Part shown: piece by piece, positions 25,296-33,540 of the stretch
Position numbering within the stretch: position 1 is the stretch's first letter
How the letters are laid out: each line of letters opens with the position of its first letter
DNA from: RU20A sp042610495
GTDB taxonomy: Bacteria > Pseudomonadota > Alphaproteobacteria > Rhizobiales > Rhizobiaceae
Direction of reading: 5' to 3'
Assembly: GCF_042610495.1 (NCBI RefSeq)
Contig: NZ_JBHGAP010000010.1
Span: 62,001-126,000, forward strand
Length of the DNA: 64,000 nt
The notes under the pieces: model-generated
Databases searched by the model: none
What the model saw: only the letters and a program-made list of their open reading frames with translations
What the model was told of the DNA's origin: nothing
Translations under genes and position numbers: made by a program

Positions 25296-25891
25296 GCCGC
25301 TCCGGTCATCTTCCGCTGGCCTCATGGCGCGCCGTCATCCTGCATCGGGAGCATCCCTCCATTGACGCGCTGCGTCGCCAGCTGGAACTCCTCCACATCG
25401 ACGTGGTGACTGTCTGGCCGCAGCTCGACGAAGCGCATGCAACGGCCGACGTCGTCTTCTTCGACGCCGACATGGGCCATGACGGGCAGTTTCCCTGGCC
25501 GGCCGGCTATGCGCCCATGCCGATGATCGCGCTGATCGGCACCGAAGCCCCCGGCCGCGTGCAATGGGCGCTGGCGCAGGGATCGAACGCCCATCTTCTG
25601 AAGCCGATCGGCTCCACCGGCGCCTACAGCGCGCTGCTGATCGCCCAGCACGCCTGGGAAATGGCCCGCAACCAGGCCAACGACATTCGAACGCTGGAAG
25701 ACAGGCTGCGGCAGCGCCCCGTGGTGGTGCGCGCCGTGCTGAAGCTCATCCAGGGCGAAGGGCTCGACGAGGCCGGCGCCTGGAAGCGCATGCGGCGCAT
25801 CGCCATGGACTGGGGCATGACCATCGAGGAGACGGCGGAAGCCATCTGCCGGGACGAACGCCGCCTGAAAGGCGGAAATGAAAAACACTGA
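25292..25891 (+). CDS. AmiR-like ANTAR-domain transcription antiterminator
   Basis: A 199-residue protein with an N-terminal receiver-like domain (about 1-125) lacking an evident phosphorylation site, then a helical linker and a C-terminal ANTAR domain (about 135-195: RQRPVVVRAVLKLIQGEGLD, then AWKRMRRIAMDWGMTIEETAEAI). ANTAR proteins bind paired hairpins in nascent RNA and prevent termination. It overlaps the AmiC-like gene, and a strong terminator lies in the leader of the operon. The product would allow read-through into the downstream hydrolase and transporter genes when the sensor binds its ligand. Confidence 0.87.
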   Translation: MSRSGHLPLASWRAVILHREHPSIDALRRQLELLHIDVVTVWPQLDEAHATADVVFFDADMGHDGQFPWPAGYAPMPMIALIGTEAPGRVQWALAQGSNAHLLKPIGSTGAYSALLIAQHAWEMARNQANDIRTLEDRLRQRPVVVRAVLKLIQGEGLDEAGAWKRMRRIAMDWGMTIEETAEAICRDERRLKGGNEKH

Positions 25892-25904
25892 AGGAGACAG
25901 TGAC

Positions 25905-26801
25905 GTGACCACGATCACAGAGGGTTTTGCACCCTATGGCGAGTACAAAACCTGGTACCGGGTGACGGGCGACCTCAAGTCCGGCAAGCCGCCGCTTCTC
26001 GTCGCCCATGGCGGACCGGGCTGCACCCATGACTATGTCGACAGCTTCAAGGACATCGCCGCCACCGGCCGCGCCGTCGTTCACTACGACCAGGTCGGCA
26101 ACGGCAAGTCCACGCATCTGCCGGAAAAGGGCGGCGACTTCTGGACCGTCGATTTCTTCAAGGCGGAGATGCACAATCTCATCGACCATCTCGGCATCCG
26201 CGACGCCTATTGCGTGCTCGGCCAGTCCTGGGGCGGCATGCTGGGTTCGGAATTCGCCGTGGATCAACCGGCCGGCCTGAAGGCACTTGTGATTGCCAAT
26301 TCGCCGGCCTCGCTGCGCACCTGGGTCGCCGAAGCCAACCGCCTGCGCGCCGAGCTGCCGGAAGATGTGCAGGCCACGCTTCTCAAGCACGAGGCCGCCG
26401 GTACCACCGACAGCGCCGAATACATGGCCGCGACCGACGTCTTCAACGAACGCCATGTCTGCCGCATCGTGCCGATGCCGCCGGAGGTCAAGCGCACCTT
26501 TGACGCGATCGCCAGCGACCCGACCGTCTACCACACCATGAACGGCCCGAACGAATTCCACGTCATCGGCACCATGAAGGACTGGACCATCGAGGGCCGG
26601 CTGTCCACGATCAACGTTCCGGTTCTCCTGATTTCCGGCCGGTTCGACGAGGCGACCGAAGCCTGCGTGCAGCCCTTTGCCGACGAGATCCCGGACGTGC
26701 GCTGGACGATCTTCGAACAGTCGAGCCACATGCCGCATGTGGAAGAGCGCGAGGCCTGCATGGCCGTGGTCGGCGCCTTCCTCGACGACAAGGCCGCGTG
26801 A
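25905..26801 (+). CDS. S33-family proline iminopeptidase / L-amino-acid amidase
   Basis: An alpha/beta-hydrolase of 298 residues. The oxyanion HGGPG motif, nucleophile GQSWGG, acid in SGRFDEAT and His in SSHMPH give a full catalytic triad typical of proline iminopeptidases and of S33 enzymes that act as L-amino-acid amidases. No signal peptide, so cytoplasmic. GTG 25905 is preferred over the in-frame ATG 25878 because AAGGAG lies eight bases before it and 25878 would overlap the ANTAR gene. Control by an AmiC/AmiR pair makes an amidase role attractive; dipeptide hydrolysis after uptake by the adjacent transporter is equally possible. Confidence 0.85.
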   Translation: MTTITEGFAPYGEYKTWYRVTGDLKSGKPPLLVAHGGPGCTHDYVDSFKDIAATGRAVVHYDQVGNGKSTHLPEKGGDFWTVDFFKAEMHNLIDHLGIRDAYCVLGQSWGGMLGSEFAVDQPAGLKALVIANSPASLRTWVAEANRLRAELPEDVQATLLKHEAAGTTDSAEYMAATDVFNERHVCRIVPMPPEVKRTFDAIASDPTVYHTMNGPNEFHVIGTMKDWTIEGRLSTINVPVLLISGRFDEATEACVQPFADEIPDVRWTIFEQSSHMPHVEEREACMAVVGAFLDDKAA

Positions 26802-26868
26802 TTACCGATAACCAGAAGCCGCCTGGAAAGGGCGCGAGACAACCAACCGAAAAGAGGGAAACGTAGAG

Positions 26869-28569
26869 ATGACCACCATCAGCCTGAAACGCCTCGCCCG
26901 CCGGGCAGGCCTCATCACCGCCGGCATGCTGCTGGCCCAGACGGCCCTTTCGGGCGGCGCCCTTGCCGACGAACGTGCCGATCTCATGGCCAAGCATCGC
27001 GGCGGCACCATCACGCTGTCGGCCGTCTCGGCCGCCGGCACCGTCGATCCGATGATCAACTACACGGGCCAGTTCTGGCAGATCTTCCAGCTGACCTATG
27101 ACGGCCTCGTCAAGTTCAAGCAGGCGGCCGGAACGGAAGGCTTCGACATCGTTCCCTCCATCGCCGAAGAGATCCCGAAGCCGACCAATGACGGCAAGAC
27201 CTACGTCTTCAAGATCCGCAAGGGCATCAAGTTCTCGAACGGCAAGGACGTGACGCCGGCCGACGTCGTGGCCTCCTTCCAGCGCATCTTCAAGGTCAAG
27301 GGACCGACGACCGGCAGCTTCTACAACGGCATCGTCGGCGCCGACAAATGCATCGCGGATGCCGCGACCTGCACGCTCGACGGCGGCGTCGTCGCCGACG
27401 AGGCAGCCGGCACCGTGACGATCAACCTGACGGCCCCGGATTCGGAAATCTTCTCCAAGCTCGCCGTGCCGCACGCCTCGATCCTGCCGGCCGACGCGCC
27501 GCTCGCCGATGCCGGCACCACGCCGATCCCCGGCACGGGCGCCTATTACATCGACAGCTACAATCCCAACGAACAGATGGTGATGAAGCGCAACCCGCAC
27601 TTCAAGGAGTGGAGCGTGGATGCCCAGCCGGACGGCTATGCGGACGAGATCGTCTACAAGTTCGGCCTGACGGAAGAAGCGACCATCAACGCCATCATCA
27701 ACGGCCAGATCGACTGGATGTTCGACACGCCGCCCTCCGACCGTCTGGCCGAGATCGGCTCGAAATACGCCTCGCAGATCAAGATCGACCCGCTGGCCGC
27801 CTTCTGGTACGCGCCGATGAACACCAACCTGCCACCCTTCGACAATGTGAAGGTGCGCCAGGCCGTCAACTACGCGCTCGACCGGGACGCCCTCGTCGGC
27901 CTCTTCGGCGGCGAGGCGCTGGCACAGCCGACCTGCCAGATCCTGCCGCCGGATTTCCCCGGCCATGTGGACGACTGCATCTACACCGCCGAGCCCGGCC
28001 CGGCATGGGCAGGTCCCGACATGGAGAAGGCCAAGGCGCTCGTCGAGGAAAGCGGCACCAAGGGCCAGAAGGTCACTGTCATTGCCGAGGACAATGCCAC
28101 CTCGCGCGGCATCGGCACCTATCTGCAGAGCCTTCTGACGGAGCTCGGCTATGACGCCTCGATGAAGGCAATCTCGCCGAACATCCAGTTCACCTACATC
28201 CAGAACACCAACAACAAGGTGCAGATGAGCATCTCGCAGTGGTACATGGATTATCCGGCGGCTTCCAACTTCCTGAACGTGCTGCTCTCCTGCGCCTCGT
28301 TCACGCCGGGCAGCGATTCCTCCATCAACATCTCCGGCTACTGCAACAAGGATCTGGACGCCAAGATGAAGGAGGCCATGACGCTGGCCCTGACCGATCC
28401 GGACGGCGCCAACGCCAAGTGGGCGGAAATCGACAAGGGCTTCATGGAACAGGCGCCGTTGGCACCGCTCTTCACGCCAAAGAGCGTCAACTTCACCTCC
28501 GCCCGCCTCGGCAACTACGTGTTCAACAAGCAGAACCGCTGGATCATCTCCCAGTCCTGGGTGAAGTGA
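26869..28569 (+). CDS. Peptide ABC transporter substrate-binding protein (SBP_bac_5)
   Basis: Periplasmic binding protein of 566 residues in the oligopeptide/dipeptide/nickel family. An N-terminal signal peptide ends near GGALADE (about residue 35). The family signature region (TYDGLVKFK, then YVFKIRKGIKFSNGKDVTPADV) and the VRQAVNYALDRDALV segment are clear. It follows the hydrolase by 67 bases and is followed by two strong hairpins and the permease genes. It should capture the peptide or amide that the operon is induced by. Confidence 0.92.
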   Translation: MTTISLKRLARRAGLITAGMLLAQTALSGGALADERADLMAKHRGGTITLSAVSAAGTVDPMINYTGQFWQIFQLTYDGLVKFKQAAGTEGFDIVPSIAEEIPKPTNDGKTYVFKIRKGIKFSNGKDVTPADVVASFQRIFKVKGPTTGSFYNGIVGADKCIADAATCTLDGGVVADEAAGTVTINLTAPDSEIFSKLAVPHASILPADAPLADAGTTPIPGTGAYYIDSYNPNEQMVMKRNPHFKEWSVDAQPDGYADEIVYKFGLTEEATINAIINGQIDWMFDTPPSDRLAEIGSKYASQIKIDPLAAFWYAPMNTNLPPFDNVKVRQAVNYALDRDALVGLFGGEALAQPTCQILPPDFPGHVDDCIYTAEPGPAWAGPDMEKAKALVEESGTKGQKVTVIAEDNATSRGIGTYLQSLLTELGYDASMKAISPNIQFTYIQNTNNKVQMSISQWYMDYPAASNFLNVLLSCASFTPGSDSSINISGYCNKDLDAKMKEAMTLALTDPDGANAKWAEIDKGFMEQAPLAPLFTPKSVNFTSARLGNYVFNKQNRWIISQSWVK

Positions 28570-28595
28570 GCCTGCCAATCGCCTGAAAGGGCATC

Positions 28596-28681
28596 CCCCG
28601 GCCTGACCGGCCGGGGACGAGGGACGCCCTGAAAGGGCCATTGCGGGAGGCGGACGGCCTGCGGACCACCGGCCGCCTCCC
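28596..28681 (+). other. Two stable stem-loops between binding-protein and permease genes
   Basis: CCCCGGCC-TGACC-GGCCGGGG at 28596-28616 and GGGAGGCGG...CCGCCTCCC at 28645-28681. Neither has a T-run, so they are unlikely to be full terminators. Such stem-loops commonly protect the 3' end of binding-protein mRNA so that it is made in excess over the membrane subunits. Confidence 0.6.
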
Positions 28682-28781
28682 GACCTTTCCAAACAGTCCA
28701 CGGCCCCTATCCGTGACGGATTGCGGGATCTGACCCGATCCGCCGGCAAGCCGCCGGCCGACAAAGCCTCTCGGGATTGCG

Positions 28782-29831
28782 ATGACCGACGCCTCCACCT
28801 CTTCGATCCAGCCTGCGGAAATCCAGGCGCCCCCATCCGCCGGCTCCGGCCGACGCGCCGCCTCCAGCCCGGCCGCGCGCGCCTGGCGCATCCTGAAGCG
28901 CGATCGGCCGACGCTTCTGGCTGCGGCCGTGCTCTTTCTGATCGTGCTGTCGAGCCTCGCGGCCCCGCTTTATGCGACCTACGTCTCCGGCACCGATCCG
29001 TTCCGCTCCTCGCTCAGTGCCCGCATCGTGATCGACGGCCAGCGGGTAAAGGTCATGCAGGCCTCCACGGAAGGCCTGGGCCTCGGCGTCACGCCGATCG
29101 GCCCGACCTGGGGGCCGCAATATCTGCTCGGCGCCGACACGCAGGGACGCGATGTCGCCGCGCGCCTGCTCTATGGCGGCCGCAACTCGCTGCTGATCGC
29201 CGCCGCCTCCACAGCCATCTGTCTGTTCCTTGCCGCCATCGTCGGCATTTCCGCCGGCTTCTTCGGCGGCTGGGTCGACAAGGTGCTGTCGCGCATCCTC
29301 GACATCCTCTGGGCCTTCCCGGTCTACCTGCTCGCCATTTCCCTATCGATCGTCTTCATCTCGCAGGGCATCGTCATCGGCCCGATCGAGATCCACGCCG
29401 ACAGCCTTCTCCTGCCGATCTTCATCATCGGCATCATCTACGTGCCCTATGTGGCGCGCCCGGTGCGCGGCCGTGTTCTGGCGCTGAAGGAGAGCGAGTT
29501 CGTTCTGGCCGCCCGCGGCCTCGGCATTCCCGCCTGGCGCATCCTCTTGCATGACATCCTGCCCAACGTCTCGACCATGCTGATAGTCTTCGTGCCGCTG
29601 ATGATGGGTCTCAACATCATCATCGAATCGTCCCTGTCCTTCCTCTCGATCGGCGTGCAGGCGCCGGATGCGAGCTGGGGCACGATCATCCAGGACGGCC
29701 AGACGCTGCTCTATTCCCGTCCCGCCGTGGCGCTCGCGCCCGGTATCGCCATCGTGCTGACAGTTCTCGCGCTCAACGTGCTCGGCGACAGCCTGCGCGA
29801 TGCGCTCGACCCGCGCACCAAGCTCGTCTGA
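28782..29831 (+). CDS. Peptide ABC transporter permease, DppC/OppC type
   Basis: Inner-membrane subunit of 349 residues with an N-terminal Pro/Ala-rich cytoplasmic tail, one early membrane segment, an insert of about 80 residues in the periplasmic loop and five C-terminal segments. The ATPase-contact EAA loop is visible (ESEFVLAARGLGIPAWRILL). Unusually for such operons the OppC-like gene precedes the OppB-like gene. Confidence 0.9.
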   Translation: MTDASTSSIQPAEIQAPPSAGSGRRAASSPAARAWRILKRDRPTLLAAAVLFLIVLSSLAAPLYATYVSGTDPFRSSLSARIVIDGQRVKVMQASTEGLGLGVTPIGPTWGPQYLLGADTQGRDVAARLLYGGRNSLLIAAASTAICLFLAAIVGISAGFFGGWVDKVLSRILDILWAFPVYLLAISLSIVFISQGIVIGPIEIHADSLLLPIFIIGIIYVPYVARPVRGRVLALKESEFVLAARGLGIPAWRILLHDILPNVSTMLIVFVPLMMGLNIIIESSLSFLSIGVQAPDASWGTIIQDGQTLLYSRPAVALAPGIAIVLTVLALNVLGDSLRDALDPRTKLV

Positions 29832-29843
29832 GGAGGCACCTTG

Positions 29844-30815
29844 ATGTTCTTTGCGATCCTCCAGCGCCTCGGACAGATGCTTTTCGTGATGTTCGGCATC
29901 TCCGCGCTCGTCTTCCTGATCTTCTTCGCCACGCCAGGCTCCGATCCCGCAGCCCGCATCGCCGGGCGCAATGCCTCGCAGGAAACGGTAGAGGCCGTCC
30001 GCAAGGAGTTCGGCTTCGACCAGCCCCTGCCGATCCAGTACGGCGTGATGATGAAGCGGCTCTTCGTCACCCAGGACCTCGCCTCCTTCGTCAATCGCGG
30101 CCTGCGGGTCGTGCCGGCCGTGATGGATGCGGCGCCCGTGACGCTCTCGCTGGTCGCTGGCGCGGCGGTTCTCTGGGTCATCGGCGGCATCTTTGTCGGC
30201 GTTCTCGCAGCACTCACGCGCGACACGCTGATCGACCGGGGCCTGATGGTGCTGGCGCTGATCGGCGTCTCCATGCCCGTCTATTGGCTGGGAGAAGTGA
30301 TGAACCTCATCACCCAGAGCCGGTTTCACGACACGATCTTCTTCTCCTGGGTGCCGGCGCTCGGCTACAAGCCACTGAGCGAAGACCCCGTCGGCTGGTT
30401 CAAGACGCTCATCATTCCGTGGTTCACGCTGGCCGCCCTCTATATCGGCATCTACGGCCGCGTGCTGCGCGCCAATCTCGTCGAGGCCTATCAGGAAGAT
30501 TTCATCCGCACAGCCCGCGCCAAGGGGCTCTCGCCGGCCCGCGTCATGCTGCGCCACGCGCTGCGCACCTCGCTGATCCCCTTCGTGACCATGTTCGGCC
30601 TGGATTTCGGCGTGCTGGTCGGCGGCTCCGCGCTGCTGACGGAGGTCGTCTTCGGCCTGAACGGCGTCGGACGCCTGACCTATCAGGCGCTCCTCAACCT
30701 CGACCTGCCGATGATCCTGGGAACCGTCATGTACGCCTCCTTCTTCGTGGTGATCGCCAATGCGGTGGTCGATCTCGTCTATGTCGTCATCGATCCACGC
30801 GTGCGGGGAGCCTGA
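29844..30815 (+). CDS. Peptide ABC transporter permease, DppB/OppB type
   Basis: A 323-residue membrane subunit with the usual N-terminal segment (LGQMLFVMFGISALVFLIFF) and an EAA loop (EDFIRTARAKGLSPARVMLR). AGGAGG seven bases before ATG 29844 fixes the start. It pairs with the preceding OppC-like permease to form the channel. Confidence 0.9.
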   Translation: MFFAILQRLGQMLFVMFGISALVFLIFFATPGSDPAARIAGRNASQETVEAVRKEFGFDQPLPIQYGVMMKRLFVTQDLASFVNRGLRVVPAVMDAAPVTLSLVAGAAVLWVIGGIFVGVLAALTRDTLIDRGLMVLALIGVSMPVYWLGEVMNLITQSRFHDTIFFSWVPALGYKPLSEDPVGWFKTLIIPWFTLAALYIGIYGRVLRANLVEAYQEDFIRTARAKGLSPARVMLRHALRTSLIPFVTMFGLDFGVLVGGSALLTEVVFGLNGVGRLTYQALLNLDLPMILGTVMYASFFVVIANAVVDLVYVVIDPRVRGA

Positions 30816-30816
30816 C

Positions 30817-31836
30817 ATGAGCGACAAACCCATCCTTCTCGACGTCAACGGCCTTTCCGTCTCGTTTGCCACCGACAACGGCCCCGTCCAGGCGGTCCGC
30901 GACGTCTCCTTCCGTGTCCATGAGGGCGAAATCCTCTCCATCGTGGGCGAAAGCGGCTCGGGCAAATCCGTGACGCTGCTCTCGCTGCTCGGCCTGCATG
31001 ACCGCAAGACGACACGTGTCGAGGGCGCCGTCTCCTTCAAGGGCCAGCCGATCCTCGACCTGCCTGCCTCGAAGATGCGGGCCATCCGCGGCAAGGAGAT
31101 CGGGCTCATCTCCCAGGATCCGATGACGGCGCTGACGCCGGTCTATACGATCGGCTGGCAGATTGCCGAGCAGATCCGCGCGCATGAAGCGATCTCGGCG
31201 CGCGCTGCACGTCGGCGTGCCATCGAGCTTCTCGGCGAAGTCGGCCTTTCCAATCCCGGCGAAGCGGTGGACCGCTATCCGCACCAGCTGTCGGGCGGCA
31301 TGCGCCAGCGCGCCGTCATCGCCATGGCGCTGTCATGCAATCCCTCGCTCTTGGTTGCGGACGAGCCGACGACGGCGCTCGACGTGACCGTCCAGGCACA
31401 GGTCCTCGACCTGCTTTTGCGGCTGCGCAAGGATTTCGGCTCCGCCATCATCCTCATCACCCACGACATGGGCGTGGTGGCGGAAGTCGCCGAACAGGTG
31501 GCCGTCATGTATGCCGGCCGCATTGTCGAACGCGGACCGACCGACGCGGTCTTCGGCGCGCCGCTCCACCCTTACACCTGGGGCCTGATGGCCTCCATTC
31601 CGCCGCTGACGGGCCAGCGGCTTCATCGCCTGAATTCGATCCCCGGCATGCCGCCGACGCCAGAGAGCATCCCGGCCGGCTGTGGTTTTGCGCCGCGCTG
31701 CGCCTTTGCCCGTCCCGCCTGCGCGCAGCGCCCGCCGCTGCGCAAGGCCGGCGAACAGGCCGCGCTCTGCGTGATTGACGATGACGAACGCCCCGCGCTG
31801 CGCCGCCGCGCCCTGCCGCAGGAGGAACTGGCATGA
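30817..31836 (+). CDS. Peptide ABC transporter ATPase, DppD/OppD type
   Basis: ATP-binding subunit of 339 residues: Walker A GESGSGKS, Q-loop ISQDPMTALTP, signature LSGGMRQRAVIAMAL, Walker B LLVADEPTTALD. The C-terminal oligopeptide-transporter extension carries a Cys-containing segment (CGFAPRCAFARPAC) typical of the iron-sulfur-site region of OppD/DppD. It begins two bases after the permease stop and its stop overlaps the next ATPase start. Confidence 0.93.
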   Translation: MSDKPILLDVNGLSVSFATDNGPVQAVRDVSFRVHEGEILSIVGESGSGKSVTLLSLLGLHDRKTTRVEGAVSFKGQPILDLPASKMRAIRGKEIGLISQDPMTALTPVYTIGWQIAEQIRAHEAISARAARRRAIELLGEVGLSNPGEAVDRYPHQLSGGMRQRAVIAMALSCNPSLLVADEPTTALDVTVQAQVLDLLLRLRKDFGSAIILITHDMGVVAEVAEQVAVMYAGRIVERGPTDAVFGAPLHPYTWGLMASIPPLTGQRLHRLNSIPGMPPTPESIPAGCGFAPRCAFARPACAQRPPLRKAGEQAALCVIDDDERPALRRRALPQEELA

Positions 31837-32837
31837 CCCTGACCGACACGACGCCCGCGACCGCCGCGGCCACACCTCTCCTCACGGCGCGCAACCTGAC
31901 GAAGACCTTCGTGGTCGGCAAGACCCTGCGCCCCGGCTCCGGCCGGCTGCTGCACGCCGTCAACGGCATCGATCTCGACGTGCGCCCCGGCGAAACGCTC
32001 GGCCTCGTCGGGGAATCCGGCAGCGGCAAATCCACGCTGGGCCGCTGCCTGACGCGGCTCTACGACATTTCCGGGGGAACGCTGACCTTCGAGGGGCAGG
32101 ACATCACCCAGGCCGGTCCGCGCGACCTGAAGCCGGTGCGCCGGCGCATGCAGATGATCTTCCAGGATCCGTCCGCCTCGCTCAACCCGCGCCGCCGCAT
32201 CCGCGACATGCTCGCCGAAGTGCTTCGCGTCCACAAGATCCGCGAGGGCGCGGCCATCGACGAGCGGCTGGAGGAGCTGATGGAGCTCGTGGGTCTCCGG
32301 CGGGAATATCTCGACCGCTATCCGCACGAATTCTCCGGCGGCCAGCGTCAGCGCATCGGGATTGCACGCGCACTCGCCGTCGAGCCGCAGCTGATCGTGG
32401 CGGACGAGCCGGTTTCGGCGCTCGATGTCTCCGTGCAGGCCCAGGTCGTCAATCTCTTCGACGAACTGCGCGAGAAGCTGAACCTCACCTATGTCTTCAT
32501 CGCCCACGACCTTGCCGTCGTCCGGCATGTCTCCACGCGGGTGGCGGTGATGTATCTCGGCAGCATTGTCGAGACGGGAGAAACCGAAGCGCTCTACGCA
32601 TCGCCCCGCCACCCCTATACGCGCGCCCTGCTGTCGGCGATCCCGCAGCCGCACAATCGCGGCCGGCGCGAGCGCATCCTGCTGACAGGCGAGATCCCGA
32701 GCCCGCTCAACCCGCCGCCGGGCTGCGCCTTCTCGACACGCTGCCCCAAGGCGACCGCGCTCTGCCGCGAATCAAAACCAGTGCTGGCCGCGCATGAACC
32801 GGGTCGTCAGGTCGCCTGCCACTTCCCTGAACAGTAA
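31833..32837 (+). CDS. Peptide ABC transporter ATPase, DppF/OppF type
   Basis: Second ATP-binding subunit, 334 residues: Walker A GESGSGKST, Q-loop IFQDPSASLNPRR, signature FSGGQRQRIGIARAL, Walker B LIVADEPVSALD and a C-terminal CAFSTRCP segment. It forms the ATPase heterodimer with the preceding gene product (ATGA overlap) and is the last gene of the operon. Confidence 0.93.
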   Translation: MTLTDTTPATAAATPLLTARNLTKTFVVGKTLRPGSGRLLHAVNGIDLDVRPGETLGLVGESGSGKSTLGRCLTRLYDISGGTLTFEGQDITQAGPRDLKPVRRRMQMIFQDPSASLNPRRRIRDMLAEVLRVHKIREGAAIDERLEELMELVGLRREYLDRYPHEFSGGQRQRIGIARALAVEPQLIVADEPVSALDVSVQAQVVNLFDELREKLNLTYVFIAHDLAVVRHVSTRVAVMYLGSIVETGETEALYASPRHPYTRALLSAIPQPHNRGRRERILLTGEIPSPLNPPPGCAFSTRCPKATALCRESKPVLAAHEPGRQVACHFPEQ

Positions 32838-32992
32838 ATCCATAGATCAAATTCCGTGATGTTGCCTAGGAAATGCTCACAGCGTTTGATTCCCGTGCAG
32901 CGCGAAATCAATGGTTTCACGTATTGGACCTGAAAAATTTGAGATAAATCAATTTTTTTGGCTAAAGACCTCACTAATGCAAGGTAGACTTT

Positions 32993-33007
32993 ATTAGTTC
33001 TGCTAAT
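32993..33007. promoter_or_regulatory. Candidate operator upstream of the XRE regulator
   Basis: ATTAG-TTCTG-CTAAT is a perfect short palindrome in an AT-rich region (32838-33087) that contrasts with its GC-rich surroundings and should contain the promoter of the regulator/YcaO operon. It could be an autoregulatory site, but many short palindromes arise by chance in such DNA. Confidence 0.3.
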
Positions 33008-33087
33008 TGACGCGATTTTTCGTTGCGAATTGCCTGTTTTTCGCGCAAAACTCGTCGCAAACAATTCATACAAGAGACGGTGTGCCG

Positions 33088-33540
33088 ATGACGAAGAAAT
33101 CCCCCCATGCCATTGACATCCACGTTGGCAACCGGCTTCGCTTGCGACGTGCAATGCTGGGTATGAGCCAGGAGAAGCTGGGCGATCACCTGGGGATCAC
33201 TTTCCAGCAGGTTCAGAAATACGAGAAGGGTACCAATCGTATCAGCGCGAGCAAGCTGCAGATGGCATCCGAGGTGCTCGGTGTTCCCGTCTCCTACTTC
33301 TTCGAGGGCACCAGCCAGCCGCAGGTGCAGGAAACCAACTCGGGCTTCTATGCCGGCGACGACGTTCTGGAGTTCATTGCAACCCGCGAAGGTCTTGCCA
33401 TCAACCGGGCGATCCTCGGCATCCATGACCAGCGCGTGCGCACCAAGCTGCTCGGCCTGCTGAAGAGCCTTTCGGGTTCTGCCGACGACGTTCCGTCGGC
33501 TGGCGATAGCCGTCACGACGAGGCTCAGCGCCTGTCGTGA
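33088..33540 (+). CDS. XRE-family helix-turn-helix regulator
   Basis: A 150-residue DNA-binding protein with the Cro/CI-type HTH at about residues 12-66 (RLRRAMLGMSQEKLGDHLGI, QQVQKYEKGTNRIS) and a C-terminal helical region. It resembles the rhizobial PraR-type regulators that are common in this family. ATG 33088 is preferred over an upstream in-frame ATG because it places the HTH near the N-terminus as in relatives. Its stop overlaps the start of the SARP/TPR gene (GTGA), so it heads the operon that ends with ycaO and tfuA. Confidence 0.88.
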   Translation: MTKKSPHAIDIHVGNRLRLRRAMLGMSQEKLGDHLGITFQQVQKYEKGTNRISASKLQMASEVLGVPVSYFFEGTSQPQVQETNSGFYAGDDVLEFIATREGLAINRAILGIHDQRVRTKLLGLLKSLSGSADDVPSAGDSRHDEAQRLS

